From Arenibacter algicola (GTDB taxonomy: Bacteria > Bacteroidota > Bacteroidia > Flavobacteriales > Flavobacteriaceae), in assembly GCF_000733925.1 (NCBI RefSeq), contig NZ_JPOO01000001.1, positions 1,984,001-2,048,000 of the forward strand: DNA of 64,000 bases, read 5' to 3'. This document shows, in pieces, positions 1 through 8,383 of this stretch. The translations under genes and the position numbers were made by a program. The notes under the pieces are model-generated. The model did no database searches, was not told the origin of the DNA, and saw only the letters and a program-made list of their open reading frames with translations. Numbering within the stretch: position 1 is the stretch's first letter; every line of letters begins with the position of its first letter.

Positions 1-1062
1 GTTTATAGGATGGTCGTTCTTGGAAAAGACCATTGGGTTGTAGTACCAGGGAACAGGGTTGTATTGGGAACTGTTCCCCTCACCGCTCGCCAGAACTATT
101 TGGGTGAAATATAGGTCGTTGACAAGATCCGTATTTAATCTAATCCCATATTTGAAGAAAAAATCGTTAAGGTTAAGATTTCGTGGCAGGGCCATGGCAG
201 TACCTTCTTCGTTGAATAGGCTATCCAGTTCCATAGCTACCTGATCTATGAGCCAAAGCGATTTGCCTCCCCCGGTAATATATTGATCCAGAATAAATTT
301 CTCTTCATCGGAAAATGCCTCTGTAGGCTTTGCAATGAGGGCAAGATCAAAACCTTTTAGTTGTGCCAGGACCTTTTCTGGATTGGTTGCCACAGAATCC
401 AAGGTTATGGCCCCAATATTGTAATAATCCTTTATGGTGGTCAGATAATCTGCCATGTAAATATCACCCAACTCCCCATTGCCCTTAATGATGGCTATTT
501 TTTTCTTTTCCTTGATGTTCAACTTTGTAAAGGCATCTGCAAAGGCATATTCCAAATGTTGAACGGAATTGTTTACACGCTCTTCAGTGGTGGCACCAAG
601 TTTATTTTTTAACAGGGGTACCTTTACGGTGCTGTTGTTGTAATTGACCATAGCCCATGGAAAGATAATCTCTTGGGAGACTTTTCCATTCTGTTCAACG
701 GTAACGTTTGTGGGGGTAAGGCCCAAAGCCTGTAAATCTGTGATAACGCCATCAATTTGCGTGGCTCCTTCAAGCGGATTTACGAAATTGAACTTTATAT
801 TCTTATTTTCTGATGCAAATTCCTCTAATAGCTGCCTGGTTTCCAGCTTCAATTTTATAAATTCCGGTGGAAGATTTCCATCGAGAAGAATATCGATTAT
901 TATAGGGGCGCTAAAGTCCCCAACAGAATTTAATGCCGCCGTGGAAAGGGTATATCTATTGTCTTCGGTCAGATCTAATCTCGCGTAGAAAAAACTGGCC
1001 AGAATATTTAGGATCAGCAATAAAACAACGGCCTTGATTATAGATAATAAACTTCTTTTCAT
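1..1062 (-). CDS. gldG: GldG, gliding-associated ABC transporter auxiliary protein (3' end outside window)
   Basis: The reading frame is open from ATG at 1062 down to the left edge, giving 354 visible residues with no stop, so the C-terminus is missing. It begins with one hydrophobic anchor (about residues 8-25, LLSIIKAVVLLLILNILASF), followed by DLTEDNRYTLS, typical of GldG/ABC-type uncharacterised (DUF4350-like) extracytoplasmic proteins. Its start overlaps the gldF stop by one base (TAATG), so translation is probably coupled. In Flavobacterium, GldG works with permease GldF and ATPase GldA in an ABC transporter needed for gliding in some species. No gldA is visible here. Identification rests on the anchor sequence and the gldF neighbour. 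Confidence 0.88.
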   Translation of the reverse strand, partial: MKRSLLSIIKAVVLLLILNILASFFYARLDLTEDNRYTLSTAALNSVGDFSAPIIIDILLDGNLPPEFIKLKLETRQLLEEFASENKNIKFNFVNPLEGATQIDGVITDLQALGLTPTNVTVEQNGKVSQEIIFPWAMVNYNNSTVKVPLLKNKLGATTEERVNNSVQHLEYAFADAFTKLNIKEKKKIAIIKGNGELGDIYMADYLTTIKDYYNIGAITLDSVATNPEKVLAQLKGFDLALIAKPTEAFSDEEKFILDQYITGGGKSLWLIDQVAMELDSLFNEEGTAMALPRNLNLNDFFFKYGIRLNTDLVNDLYFTQIVLASGEGNSSQYNPVPWYYNPMVFSKNDHPIN

Positions 1063-1793
1063 TATCTATTCTGATTTTTTAGTTGATTAATGGTCAGGAA
1101 GAGAAAGAATAGGGTAAGGCTTGTGAAATAAATAATATCCCTAGTGTCCAAGACACCTCTGGCTATACTTTCAAAATGGGCCTTCATTCCTATTTGTTCC
1201 ACAAAAAGTATCATAGGGCCAGTGGGCAATATCGTGGCCAGACTTTCAAATCCGAACAACATAATAAAGCATAGTACCATACCAATGATAAAGGCTACAA
1301 TTTGGTTTTCGGACAGGATAGAGGAAAATAATCCAATGGCGGTATAGCTTGCAGTTAGAAATAAGAGCCCAAAATAAGAGCCCAGCACCATGCCCATATC
1401 CAAATTGCCTATGGTTACACCCAATTGGGAAATGGTATATACATAAAGAAGTGTAGGCAATATGGCGATTAAGGCCAAGCAAAAGGTACCCAAAAACTTT
1501 CCTATAACCGTTTGCCATAAAGAGATGGGCTTTATAAAAAGCAGCTCCAAAGTGCCTAGTTTTTTTTCCTCCGAAAAACTTTTCATTGTAATGGCGGGTA
1601 TCAGAAAAAGAAATACCCAAGGGGCAAGGAGAAAGAAATTGCCCAGATCGGCAAAGCCGTATTCAAAAATATTAAAAGGTCCCTTAAATACCCAAAGAAA
1701 CAATCCGTTGAGCACTAAAAATAATCCTATGACCAGATAACCTATAGGCGAGGTAAAAAATGATTGTATTTCTCTTTTAAATATGGCAATCAT
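1062..1793 (-). CDS. gldF: GldF, gliding-associated ABC transporter permease
   Basis: A 243-residue ABC-2 type permease with about six hydrophobic segments (near residues 16-37, 50-70, 100-122, 135-157, 163-185 and 220-237). The loop SFSEEKKLGTLELLF after the second segment is the conserved element of the GldF/NosY-like family. It is the membrane-channel subunit of the Gld ABC transporter in the inner membrane. It starts 5 bp after the ABM-domain gene and overlaps gldG by one base, so the three genes very probably share an mRNA with the SAM hydroxide adenosyltransferase gene upstream. Length matches the family. Confidence 0.93.
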   Translation of the reverse strand: MIAIFKREIQSFFTSPIGYLVIGLFLVLNGLFLWVFKGPFNIFEYGFADLGNFFLLAPWVFLFLIPAITMKSFSEEKKLGTLELLFIKPISLWQTVIGKFLGTFCLALIAILPTLLYVYTISQLGVTIGNLDMGMVLGSYFGLLFLTASYTAIGLFSSILSENQIVAFIIGMVLCFIMLFGFESLATILPTGPMILFVEQIGMKAHFESIARGVLDTRDIIYFTSLTLFFLFLTINQLKNQNR

Positions 1794-1798
1794 GTATG

Positions 1799-2095
1799 TT
1801 AGTTAATCGTTTCCTTCTTTATTAGGCTCCAAGCTTCTGGTTTGTCCTCGAATAATTGTTTGGTCTTCCCCCAGACGCTCTTGAAGAATTCTGAATTTTT
1901 ATAGTTTTCCAAATCGGTAGCGCTATTCCAATAACTGTATGTGAAAAATATATTATTATCTTCCTTGCTCTGCAACAGTTCTAAAAAGGTGCAGCCCTCC
2001 GCCTGTCGGATTTTCTTTTTATTGTTTTCAAAGATGGCCTCAAAACTAGCAATATTTTCCTTTTTGAAGGTTAATTTTACAATTCTTACCAACAT
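1799..2095 (-). CDS. ABM-domain (antibiotic biosynthesis monooxygenase-like) small protein
   Basis: A 98-residue single-domain protein starting MLVRIVKLTFKKENIASFEAIF, with the FLELLQSKED...FFTYSYWNSATDLENYKNSEFF pattern of the dimeric alpha/beta-barrel ABM family (compare YgiN-like quinol monooxygenases). Such proteins are small cofactor-free oxygenases or heme/quinone-handling proteins; the substrate cannot be told from sequence. No signal peptide, so probably cytoplasmic. It lies 13 bp after the SAM hydroxide adenosyltransferase gene and 5 bp before gldF in the same operon, but no functional link to gliding is known to me. Confidence 0.8.
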   Translation of the reverse strand: MLVRIVKLTFKKENIASFEAIFENNKKKIRQAEGCTFLELLQSKEDNNIFFTYSYWNSATDLENYKNSEFFKSVWGKTKQLFEDKPEAWSLIKKETIN

Positions 2096-2108
2096 TTGTT
2101 CCTTGTAT

Positions 2109-2939
2109 TTAAGTAAAATTAATAATTACAGTATCCCTATAATCAAGACCCAATAGGGTAGAGGCCCCACCTACGGTATTAAGGTCGCTCTTATAAATTG
2201 CGATTTCTACATAGCCTGATGAGTTGAATAGTGCCAGTAATTCCCCAGGGGATTTACGCTGACTTTTATCCAAACTGTAATTTATGATGTCACTGTATTT
2301 TTTGTGGATCTCCTTTATTTTTTTATTACGGGCATGTAGTTCAAAAGGTCTGCCCTTGCCTATGGTTTTGAAGGTGCTTTGTTGAATGTTGGTTACCACA
2401 TTGCCGTAGTTATCTATATAAATAACGCTTCCGGATATGGTCTTGCCGTCATCGGAAATTCTTGGGTTGAACTCCCTTAGGTCCTTAAGATCTTTAAAGG
2501 TCCTGCCTATTACTTCCAGTTTTCCACCTCTGGCAATATGGCTTGCCGCTTTTACAAAAACATCCATTTCAGGAAACGAACTATCAATGCTATTGGGCAA
2601 TTGAATTTCTACCACTTTTTCCGGCACTATTTCGGAAATTATGAGCCCTATTACCCCATTGTTGGCCATAATAAAATAGTGGTTGTCCACCAATACGGCA
2701 ATATGTTGGTTTTCTGGCGTCAATTCTGAGTCCACACCTACGATATGGATACTGCCATCAGGAAAATTTTTATATGAATTTTTGAGGATGTAGGCGCATT
2801 CCTGAATATTGAAAGGCGCAATGGAATGAGAAATATCAACAATTTTTGCATCTGACAATTCCTTGTAAATTGTCCCTTTTATGGCGCCTACAAAATGGTC
2901 TTTATGTCCAAAATCAGTAGTTAAAGTAATTATAGCCAT
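2109..2939 (-). CDS. SAM hydroxide adenosyltransferase (DUF62 family)
   Basis: 276 residues, the usual length of the DUF62 / chlorinase-fluorinase fold family. The N-terminal ITLTTDFGHKDHFVGAIKG carries the conserved Asp (residue 9) of the family, and IYIDNYGNVVTNI belongs to the C-terminal domain. Members lacking the halogenase loop hydrolyse S-adenosylmethionine to adenosine and methionine using water; a halogenase role would need the specific halide-pocket insert, which I do not see. It heads the minus-strand operon with ABM, gldF and gldG and is divergent from phoH. A TAnnTTTG-type element lies about 60 bp upstream of its ATG. Confidence 0.85.
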   Translation of the reverse strand: MAIITLTTDFGHKDHFVGAIKGTIYKELSDAKIVDISHSIAPFNIQECAYILKNSYKNFPDGSIHIVGVDSELTPENQHIAVLVDNHYFIMANNGVIGLIISEIVPEKVVEIQLPNSIDSSFPEMDVFVKAASHIARGGKLEVIGRTFKDLKDLREFNPRISDDGKTISGSVIYIDNYGNVVTNIQQSTFKTIGKGRPFELHARNKKIKEIHKKYSDIINYSLDKSQRKSPGELLALFNSSGYVEIAIYKSDLNTVGGASTLLGLDYRDTVIINFT

Positions 2940-2998
2940 ATAGGACTGTTGATATGTTTTTGGTTTGGTAAGTTGTTTTTTTACTTAAGTTTGTTAAA

Positions 2999-3028
2999 CA
3001 AAATTACACAAAAAATCAGCGAACCAAA
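2999..3028 (-). promoter_or_regulatory. Bacteroidota-type promoter for the SAM hydroxide adenosyltransferase-gldFG operon
   Basis: Read on the minus strand, TAATTTTG (2999-3006) fits the -7 consensus TAnnTTTG, and TTTG (3025-3028) stands 18 bp upstream as a -33 element. The ATG of the first gene is at 2939, leaving a leader of about 55 nt. Confidence 0.5.
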
Positions 3029-3069
3029 ATATATATTTCATATCTAATCCTTTATAACACCTCTCTTCT

Positions 3070-4023
3070 TTGAACGAACTTATAATAGAACTTACAGACA
3101 TTAGCCCAAGGGAATTTTTTGGACAGAATAATGAGAACATAGATTTACTTAAAAAGCATTTTCCGAAGCTTAAGATTGTTGCCAGAGGCAACAAAATTAA
3201 GGTTTATGGAGACGAAGACCTATTGGACGAATTCGATAGAAGGTTCGATCTGCTTACCGCCCACTATGCCAAGTATAATAAGTTGGATGAAAATAGTATT
3301 GAGCGACTCTTGGCCAGCAATGGACAGGAAATATTGGAGTCTTCAGAAATCAGTGGTGAAGTTTTGGTCCATGGCGTAAGTGGTAGACTTATCAAAGCAC
3401 AAACGGTAAATCAGCGAAGATTGGTCGATGCCGCTAGGAACAATGATATGGTATTTGCCGTAGGACCGGCGGGAACCGGAAAAACTTATACGGGAGTGGC
3501 CTTGGCGGTAAAAGCTTTAAAAGAGAAACAGGTTAAGCGTATTATATTGACCAGGCCCGCTGTGGAGGCCGGTGAAAATTTGGGCTTTTTGCCAGGAGAT
3601 CTTAAGGAAAAGTTGGATCCTTATATGCAGCCATTATATGATGCCTTGCGGGATATGATTGCACCGGAAAAATTGGCCCATTATATTGAGAACGGCACTA
3701 TACAGATAGCCCCTATGGCTTTCATGCGGGGAAGGACTTTGGACAATGCCTTTGTTATTTTGGACGAGGCCCAAAACACTACCCATGCCCAAATGAAAAT
3801 GTTCCTAACCAGAATGGGAAAAAATGCCAAATTTTTAATTAATGGGGACCCAGGTCAGATCGATTTGCCAAGACGCTTGATTTCGGGATTGAAAGAAGCC
3901 TTATTGGTGCTTCAGAACATTGAAGGAATAGAGGTTATTTATTTGGACGATAAGGATGTGATAAGGCATAAATTGGTTAAAAAGGTCATAGAGGCTTATA
4001 AGGGAATTGAGCATAACAATTGA
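3070..4023 (+). CDS. phoH: PhoH family ATPase
   Basis: 317 residues with Walker A GPAGTGKT (residues 132-139) and Walker B VILDEAQN (229-236), plus the PhoH signatures [18 protein letters not shown] and [20 protein letters not shown]. PhoH/PhoL proteins are cytoplasmic ATPases linked to RNA metabolism and phosphate stress; the exact substrate is not established. The N-terminal 110 residues match the RNA-binding-like leader region of the family. The start is TTG at 3070; no better in-frame ATG precedes the conserved N-terminus LNELIIEL. purC follows after 10 bp (if it starts at 4034). Confidence 0.93.
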   Translation: MNELIIELTDISPREFFGQNNENIDLLKKHFPKLKIVARGNKIKVYGDEDLLDEFDRRFDLLTAHYAKYNKLDENSIERLLASNGQEILESSEISGEVLVHGVSGRLIKAQTVNQRRLVDAARNNDMVFAVGPAGTGKTYTGVALAVKALKEKQVKRIILTRPAVEAGENLGFLPGDLKEKLDPYMQPLYDALRDMIAPEKLAHYIENGTIQIAPMAFMRGRTLDNAFVILDEAQNTTHAQMKMFLTRMGKNAKFLINGDPGQIDLPRRLISGLKEALLVLQNIEGIEVIYLDDKDVIRHKLVKKVIEAYKGIEHNN

Positions 4024-4033
4024 TAGTTGCAGC

Positions 4034-4990
4034 ATGGGTAATACAATAATTGATACAAATTTTAACTTTCCGGGACAACAAAGCTTATACAAAGGAAAGG
4101 TAAGGGAGGTATATCATCTAGAAAATAATATTTTGGTAATGGTGGCCACTGATAGGCTTTCCGCTTTTGACGTGGTTATGCCAAAGGGAATTCCTTATAA
4201 AGGTCAAATACTAAATCAGATCGCTACCAAGATGATGGCGGATACGGCCGATATAGTCCCCAATTGGCTAATGGCCACTCCAGATCCCAATGTTGCCGTT
4301 GGGTTTGCCTGCGAGCCCTTTAAGGTGGAAATGGTGATTAGAGGCTATTTATCCGGACATGCTGCTAGGGAATACAAGCTGGGTAAAAGAATGTTATGTG
4401 GAGTTCCAATGCCCCACGGGATGTCGGAAAACGATAAATTCCCATCTCCCATTATAACCCCTGCGACCAAGGCTGAAATGGGAGACCATGATGAGGATAT
4501 TTCCAGAGAAGCCATTTTGGAAAGGGGAATAGTGAGCGAGGAAGATTATCTGGTTCTTGAAAATTATACCAAGGCACTCTTTCAAAGAGGAACGGAAATC
4601 GCCGCCAAGAGAGGATTGATCTTAGTGGATACCAAATACGAATTTGGGAAAACCAAGGATGGAAAAATTGTACTTATAGATGAAATCCATACCCCTGATT
4701 CTTCACGTTATTTTTATGCCGAAGGCTATGGGGAAAGACAAAATAGGGGAGAGGCCCAGAAGCAATTGTCCAAGGAATTCGTTCGCCAATGGTTGATAAG
4801 CAATAACTTTCAAGGGTTAAAAGGACAGGTTGTACCGGAAATGACCGATGATTATATACAGACCGTTTCTGAAAGGTATATTGAACTGTACGAAAATATT
4901 ACCGGAGAAAAGTTTGTCAAGGCCGATATCTCGGATATACAGTCTAGAATCGAGAAAAATGTTTTGGGGTACCTGTCATCGATAAATTAG
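4034..4990 (+). CDS. purC: Phosphoribosylaminoimidazole-succinocarboxamide synthase PurC
   Basis: About 318 residues; the ATG at 4034 is preferred over an upstream in-frame codon at 4007, which would overlap phoH. Family motifs are [42 protein letters not shown] and [12 protein letters not shown]. The enzyme joins aspartate to CAIR with ATP to form SAICAR in cytoplasmic purine synthesis. Length is that of the longer eukaryote/Bacteroidota-type SAICAR synthetases (about 300 residues) rather than the short E. coli type. It ends exactly where the convergent exonuclease gene ends (4990/4991). It probably shares a transcript with phoH. Confidence 0.96.
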   Translation: MGNTIIDTNFNFPGQQSLYKGKVREVYHLENNILVMVATDRLSAFDVVMPKGIPYKGQILNQIATKMMADTADIVPNWLMATPDPNVAVGFACEPFKVEMVIRGYLSGHAAREYKLGKRMLCGVPMPHGMSENDKFPSPIITPATKAEMGDHDEDISREAILERGIVSEEDYLVLENYTKALFQRGTEIAAKRGLILVDTKYEFGKTKDGKIVLIDEIHTPDSSRYFYAEGYGERQNRGEAQKQLSKEFVRQWLISNNFQGLKGQVVPEMTDDYIQTVSERYIELYENITGEKFVKADISDIQSRIEKNVLGYLSSIN

Positions 4991-5656
4991 TTACCCCATT
5001 TTTAAAAGGTCTTTTAATCGTAGTTGTCCCTTGCCCTTCAATCGATTCCTTATTTTTAGGAATGCAATGGCAGTAATGTAGGCATCTCCTAAGGCGGTGT
5101 GCCTATCCTTTTTGGAGATATCAAACTTTTCCGCCAATTCGTCCAAGGAATAATGCTCTTTCTTTTTGAACACATTGGAGGTCAATAGCGTTTTTTTGTA
5201 AAGATGTGAAGTGTCCAATACTTTATTCTTTAACCTGGGAAGGCCGTTCCTTTCCAAGGCCCTGTTGATCATTGTAATGTCAAAAATGGCATGGTGGGCT
5301 ACGATTATGGCATTATTTAAGAATCCCAATAATTCTTCCATAGCTGCACTTTCACTTATGCAGGAGGCCCCACCATTTTTTAGGATACCATGAATTTTTG
5401 CAGTTTCCGCATTGTAATGCTCCTGCTTCAGAAAAATTTCCAAGCTTTGGTTGAGTGCAATATTTTTGTCGACCAAACTTAGGGCCCCAATACAGAGTAT
5501 CCTGTCGTTTGAATAGTCGAATCCTGTAGTTTCCGTATCCAAGACCACGAATCTTACCAAGTTGAGGTCCTCAATCGGTTTTTTCTTAAAACTATTCTCA
5601 TATTCCAACCAATAATCGGGATAGTTGTTTACTTTTTTTTTAAAGAAATCTATCAT
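4991..5656 (-). CDS. DnaQ-like 3'-5' exonuclease (DEDDh)
   Basis: 221 residues with a complete DEDDh active site: Exo I VVLDTETTGFD (Asp40, Glu42), Exo II AHHAIFDI (Asp126) and Exo III HTALGD (His186, Asp191). It resembles the polymerase III epsilon subunit but is free-standing, so it may trim nucleic acids in repair or RNA turnover rather than proofread in the replisome. Its start overlaps the stop of the cNMP/CBS/DUF294 gene by 4 bp, indicating coupled translation. The same gene pair (DUF294 protein plus exonuclease) recurs in many bacteria, which suggests a shared pathway not defined here. Confidence 0.9.
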   Translation of the reverse strand: MIDFFKKKVNNYPDYWLEYENSFKKKPIEDLNLVRFVVLDTETTGFDYSNDRILCIGALSLVDKNIALNQSLEIFLKQEHYNAETAKIHGILKNGGASCISESAAMEELLGFLNNAIIVAHHAIFDITMINRALERNGLPRLKNKVLDTSHLYKKTLLTSNVFKKKEHYSLDELAEKFDISKKDRHTALGDAYITAIAFLKIRNRLKGKGQLRLKDLLKMG

Positions 5657-7575
5657 CGTAACAAGTTTGAAACCTTGAATCTAACACTTACCAATTCCTG
5701 AATTTCCTTTATGGTCTTAAAAGTTCTTTTCAGTTTAATTCTTTCTTCCTTAGTCAATTTGTCTATGGCAATATACCTCCCAGAATCATTGTGAAGCAGA
5801 CCTTGTTTCGTCCTGAACTTTAAAAGTGCCCTTGTGGCATAGGAGCAGGCCATAAAGATTTCCTCGTTATTGGGTTCCAACTCTGCCAGTTTTTCAAATC
5901 GCTCTGCGGTACTGTTGATGGATTTGACCGAATGCGATAAAATCAGTACTCTTGCGGCATCGGTTAAAGGCATCAATGCCCGTCTTTTAAGATCGAAGGT
6001 ATCTTTGTGCTCCCCATCTTCCTCAACCAACACTTGCCTAAAAAAGCCTGTTGGGGACGGGTTTTGTAGGGCCCCACTTGCCAAGTGCAAATAGAAAATG
6101 GGATATTTTTTTGTGGTTTCAAAAATGTGTTCCGATAATTCATTCACCAAATTTACATCCCCATAGGTAATATTGTAATCGAAAAATATGGAGGAAAGCA
6201 ATACCTCATCGGTCCCTGGATTTATTATCCAATGGGAAATGGTTTTTTTCCATTCATCCAGGCTTAAGCACCAATTGGGATTGGAAGCCATCATTTCTGC
6301 AGGACAATAATCGTAACCAATTTCAAACAATCCTTTGTTGATTAGTTTGGACAATTTCAAAAAAAAGTCTGTTGTTTCTATGAGCTTTTCTTCAGGAACA
6401 TTTTCGAAGACCATGGCATTGTCCTGATCGGTCTGAAGGAGTTGTTCGCTCCGTCCTTGGCTACCAAGAGCCAGCCATGCAAATTTTACTGGGGGCTTTG
6501 TTGGCATTTCCTCCAAGGATAGTTTAATAATTTGCTTAACGCAGGCATCGTTAAGTTCGGATATTATTTTGGTAGTCAATTTAATGGGGATATTTTGATC
6601 CAAGTAATCCTGTAAAAGATGCGTTATACTCTTTCTTATTTGTTTTATCGATTTTATTTTCTTGGCCCTATTTATGGCCTTGATCAATACTGCCGGGTTA
6701 TTTCCCAAAGCTACCATAACATCATGTTTGGATAGTATTCCAATAGCCTTGGAGTTGGGTGTGCCGTCCTTCGTGATGCATAAATGGCTAATATTACTTT
6801 TCATCATGGCCATTTGTGCCTGGGTTATGGTGAGGTGTTTGTTATAGGTTATAACAGGAGAAACCATTATTTCCTTGGCCTTTGTGGTAATGGGATATTT
6901 TCCGGTAACAATATTGTTCCGAAGATCTTTGTCCGTAATTATCCCAATGGGCATCTTATCACTGACCACCAACATGGCCCCAACCTTTTTTTCTGTCATT
7001 CTTTTGGCTATTGTTTTGGCCGAGGTGGTTGCGGTACAGGTAACCAATTTTTTGGAATACTGTACAGATTGCAAATCCAATACGTGGGTATTGGGAGCCA
7101 CGGGATTTATTTCGGGCACTTCATCATACAATTTACCACGATGACTTTTGGAATAGGGGTTTCTGGTATTGGAGGCAAAACTTTCTATTAAGAAATTTCC
7201 AACTGCTATATTTTTTTGGGCGTATGGTTTAAAAATATTGATAGGAATGGCGTAAAGGATACTTTCTTCATGTGCTTTTGCAGTCATTTTGTAATTTTCC
7301 TGAGCCATCAGGGGTCTAAGTCCAAATATATCACCCTCATCGCACATGTCCATGACACTTTTATCGGACCCTTTTTTAAGGGCAACAGCACCCTTGTTTA
7401 CTACATAGAAGTAGGTATGGGGTTCGTCGTTCTCGGCAAAAATAACGCTATCCTTTTCCTTGTAGACTATGGTAATTTCTTCGGCTAGGGTTTCAAGGTC
7501 AGACTGGCCCAGGACATTGAAAGGTGGGAAATTTTTCAAAAAATCGGCTACTCTATGCGAAATGGTATTTTTCAT
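5653..7575 (-). CDS. cNMP-binding / tandem CBS / DUF294 nucleotidyltransferase-like protein
   Basis: 640 residues, four parts. An N-terminal cyclic-nucleotide-binding fold (about 18-125) is followed by two CBS domains (about 175-230 and 235-295, with GIITDKDLRNNIVTG). A nucleotidyltransferase-like domain carries GSQGR (371-375) and the D-x-D pair Asp383/Asp385, and the DUF294 C-terminal helical domain ends the protein. This is the GlnD-like signal-transduction architecture: small molecules sensed by cNMP and CBS domains may control a nucleotidyl transfer to an unknown target. The catalytic GS...DxD motif is intact, so enzymatic activity is plausible. Cytoplasmic; 4-bp overlap with the exonuclease gene downstream. 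Confidence 0.88.
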   Translation of the reverse strand: MKNTISHRVADFLKNFPPFNVLGQSDLETLAEEITIVYKEKDSVIFAENDEPHTYFYVVNKGAVALKKGSDKSVMDMCDEGDIFGLRPLMAQENYKMTAKAHEESILYAIPINIFKPYAQKNIAVGNFLIESFASNTRNPYSKSHRGKLYDEVPEINPVAPNTHVLDLQSVQYSKKLVTCTATTSAKTIAKRMTEKKVGAMLVVSDKMPIGIITDKDLRNNIVTGKYPITTKAKEIMVSPVITYNKHLTITQAQMAMMKSNISHLCITKDGTPNSKAIGILSKHDVMVALGNNPAVLIKAINRAKKIKSIKQIRKSITHLLQDYLDQNIPIKLTTKIISELNDACVKQIIKLSLEEMPTKPPVKFAWLALGSQGRSEQLLQTDQDNAMVFENVPEEKLIETTDFFLKLSKLINKGLFEIGYDYCPAEMMASNPNWCLSLDEWKKTISHWIINPGTDEVLLSSIFFDYNITYGDVNLVNELSEHIFETTKKYPIFYLHLASGALQNPSPTGFFRQVLVEEDGEHKDTFDLKRRALMPLTDAARVLILSHSVKSINSTAERFEKLAELEPNNEEIFMACSYATRALLKFRTKQGLLHNDSGRYIAIDKLTKEERIKLKRTFKTIKEIQELVSVRFKVSNLLR

Positions 7576-7856
7576 CGAATATTATATGTTGATCCTTAGC
7601 TGTTACAAAATTTATTGTTCTTTTCCCATTTGAAGTTCGTTAAAAGTAATAAGAACACAATAGCTACTTTTATTTTCCTCATAATAAATATGGGATAAAG
7701 TTAATTTTTATACGCCATCATCAAAAGAAAAGATGACACCATTTATTTTGTCTGTCCAGTTACCTTAATTGTCAATAACGATCACAATATATTGAATTGA
7801 GCTATTGCATTAAATGGTGTTGAATTAATTTAGGTATAACTTTAATTATTAATGCT

Positions 7857-8192
7857 ATGGAATCACCTTATTTGGATTGTATTGAAGCCTGTCGTAAATG
7901 TATGGCCGATTGTCAATATTGCCTACTTCAAATGTCGGGTAAGGATAGTAAAAATGACTGCCCACTTTGTTGTATCCTTTGTATTGAATCTTGTTCGGCG
8001 GCACTACAATTTTTAATGGCAAATAGTCCATATGCCAAAGAGTATTGCAGCATCTGTGCTAAGGTATGTCAATGGTGCGCGGAACAATGCGCGCAGCATG
8101 ACCATAAACATTGTGAGGATTGCGCTAATTCTTGTGTAAAATGTATGGAGGAATGTCAAAAAGTAGTTATGACCTTATCCAGTGAAATTTAA
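7857..8192 (+). CDS. Four-helix-bundle copper-storage protein (Csp-like, DUF326)
   Basis: 111 residues with 20 cysteines, arranged mostly as CxxC and CxxxC pairs along predicted helices (EACRKCMADCQYC, CAKVCQWCAEQC, CEDCANSCVKCMEEC). This is the hallmark of the Csp / DUF326 family, whose tetramers store many Cu(I) ions in the cores of four-helix bundles. There is no signal peptide, so it resembles the cytosolic Csp3 type rather than exported Csp1. It stands alone, with a 281-bp upstream gap and no copper ATPase or regulator beside it. Copper storage is inferred from the family; other soft metals cannot be excluded. Confidence 0.88.
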   Translation: MESPYLDCIEACRKCMADCQYCLLQMSGKDSKNDCPLCCILCIESCSAALQFLMANSPYAKEYCSICAKVCQWCAEQCAQHDHKHCEDCANSCVKCMEECQKVVMTLSSEI

Positions 8193-8383
8193 ATTTCATC
8201 CATATTAAAACCACATTTGGGAATTTCAATTTTTCAATGGCTTGTGCTCCTGTTATAGGGGCATATTTAATATTATATGTAATTTGTAATGAGGTTTTGG
8301 GCATATGCTTAAAAGGGCAAGGAAGATTTTTTTTGTTTTTGGAGTGTAGATATTAAAGGAGGTCTTAATTTAATAGTTATGGG

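Noticed and set aside
2109..2939. Fluorinase or chlorinase
   Set aside because: No halide-pocket insert could be recognised; hydroxide-type SAM hydrolase is the more common and sufficient explanation.
6784..7191. A 135-codon plus-strand frame inside the cNMP/CBS/DUF294 gene
   Set aside because: Antisense to a gene with clear domains; low-complexity composition.
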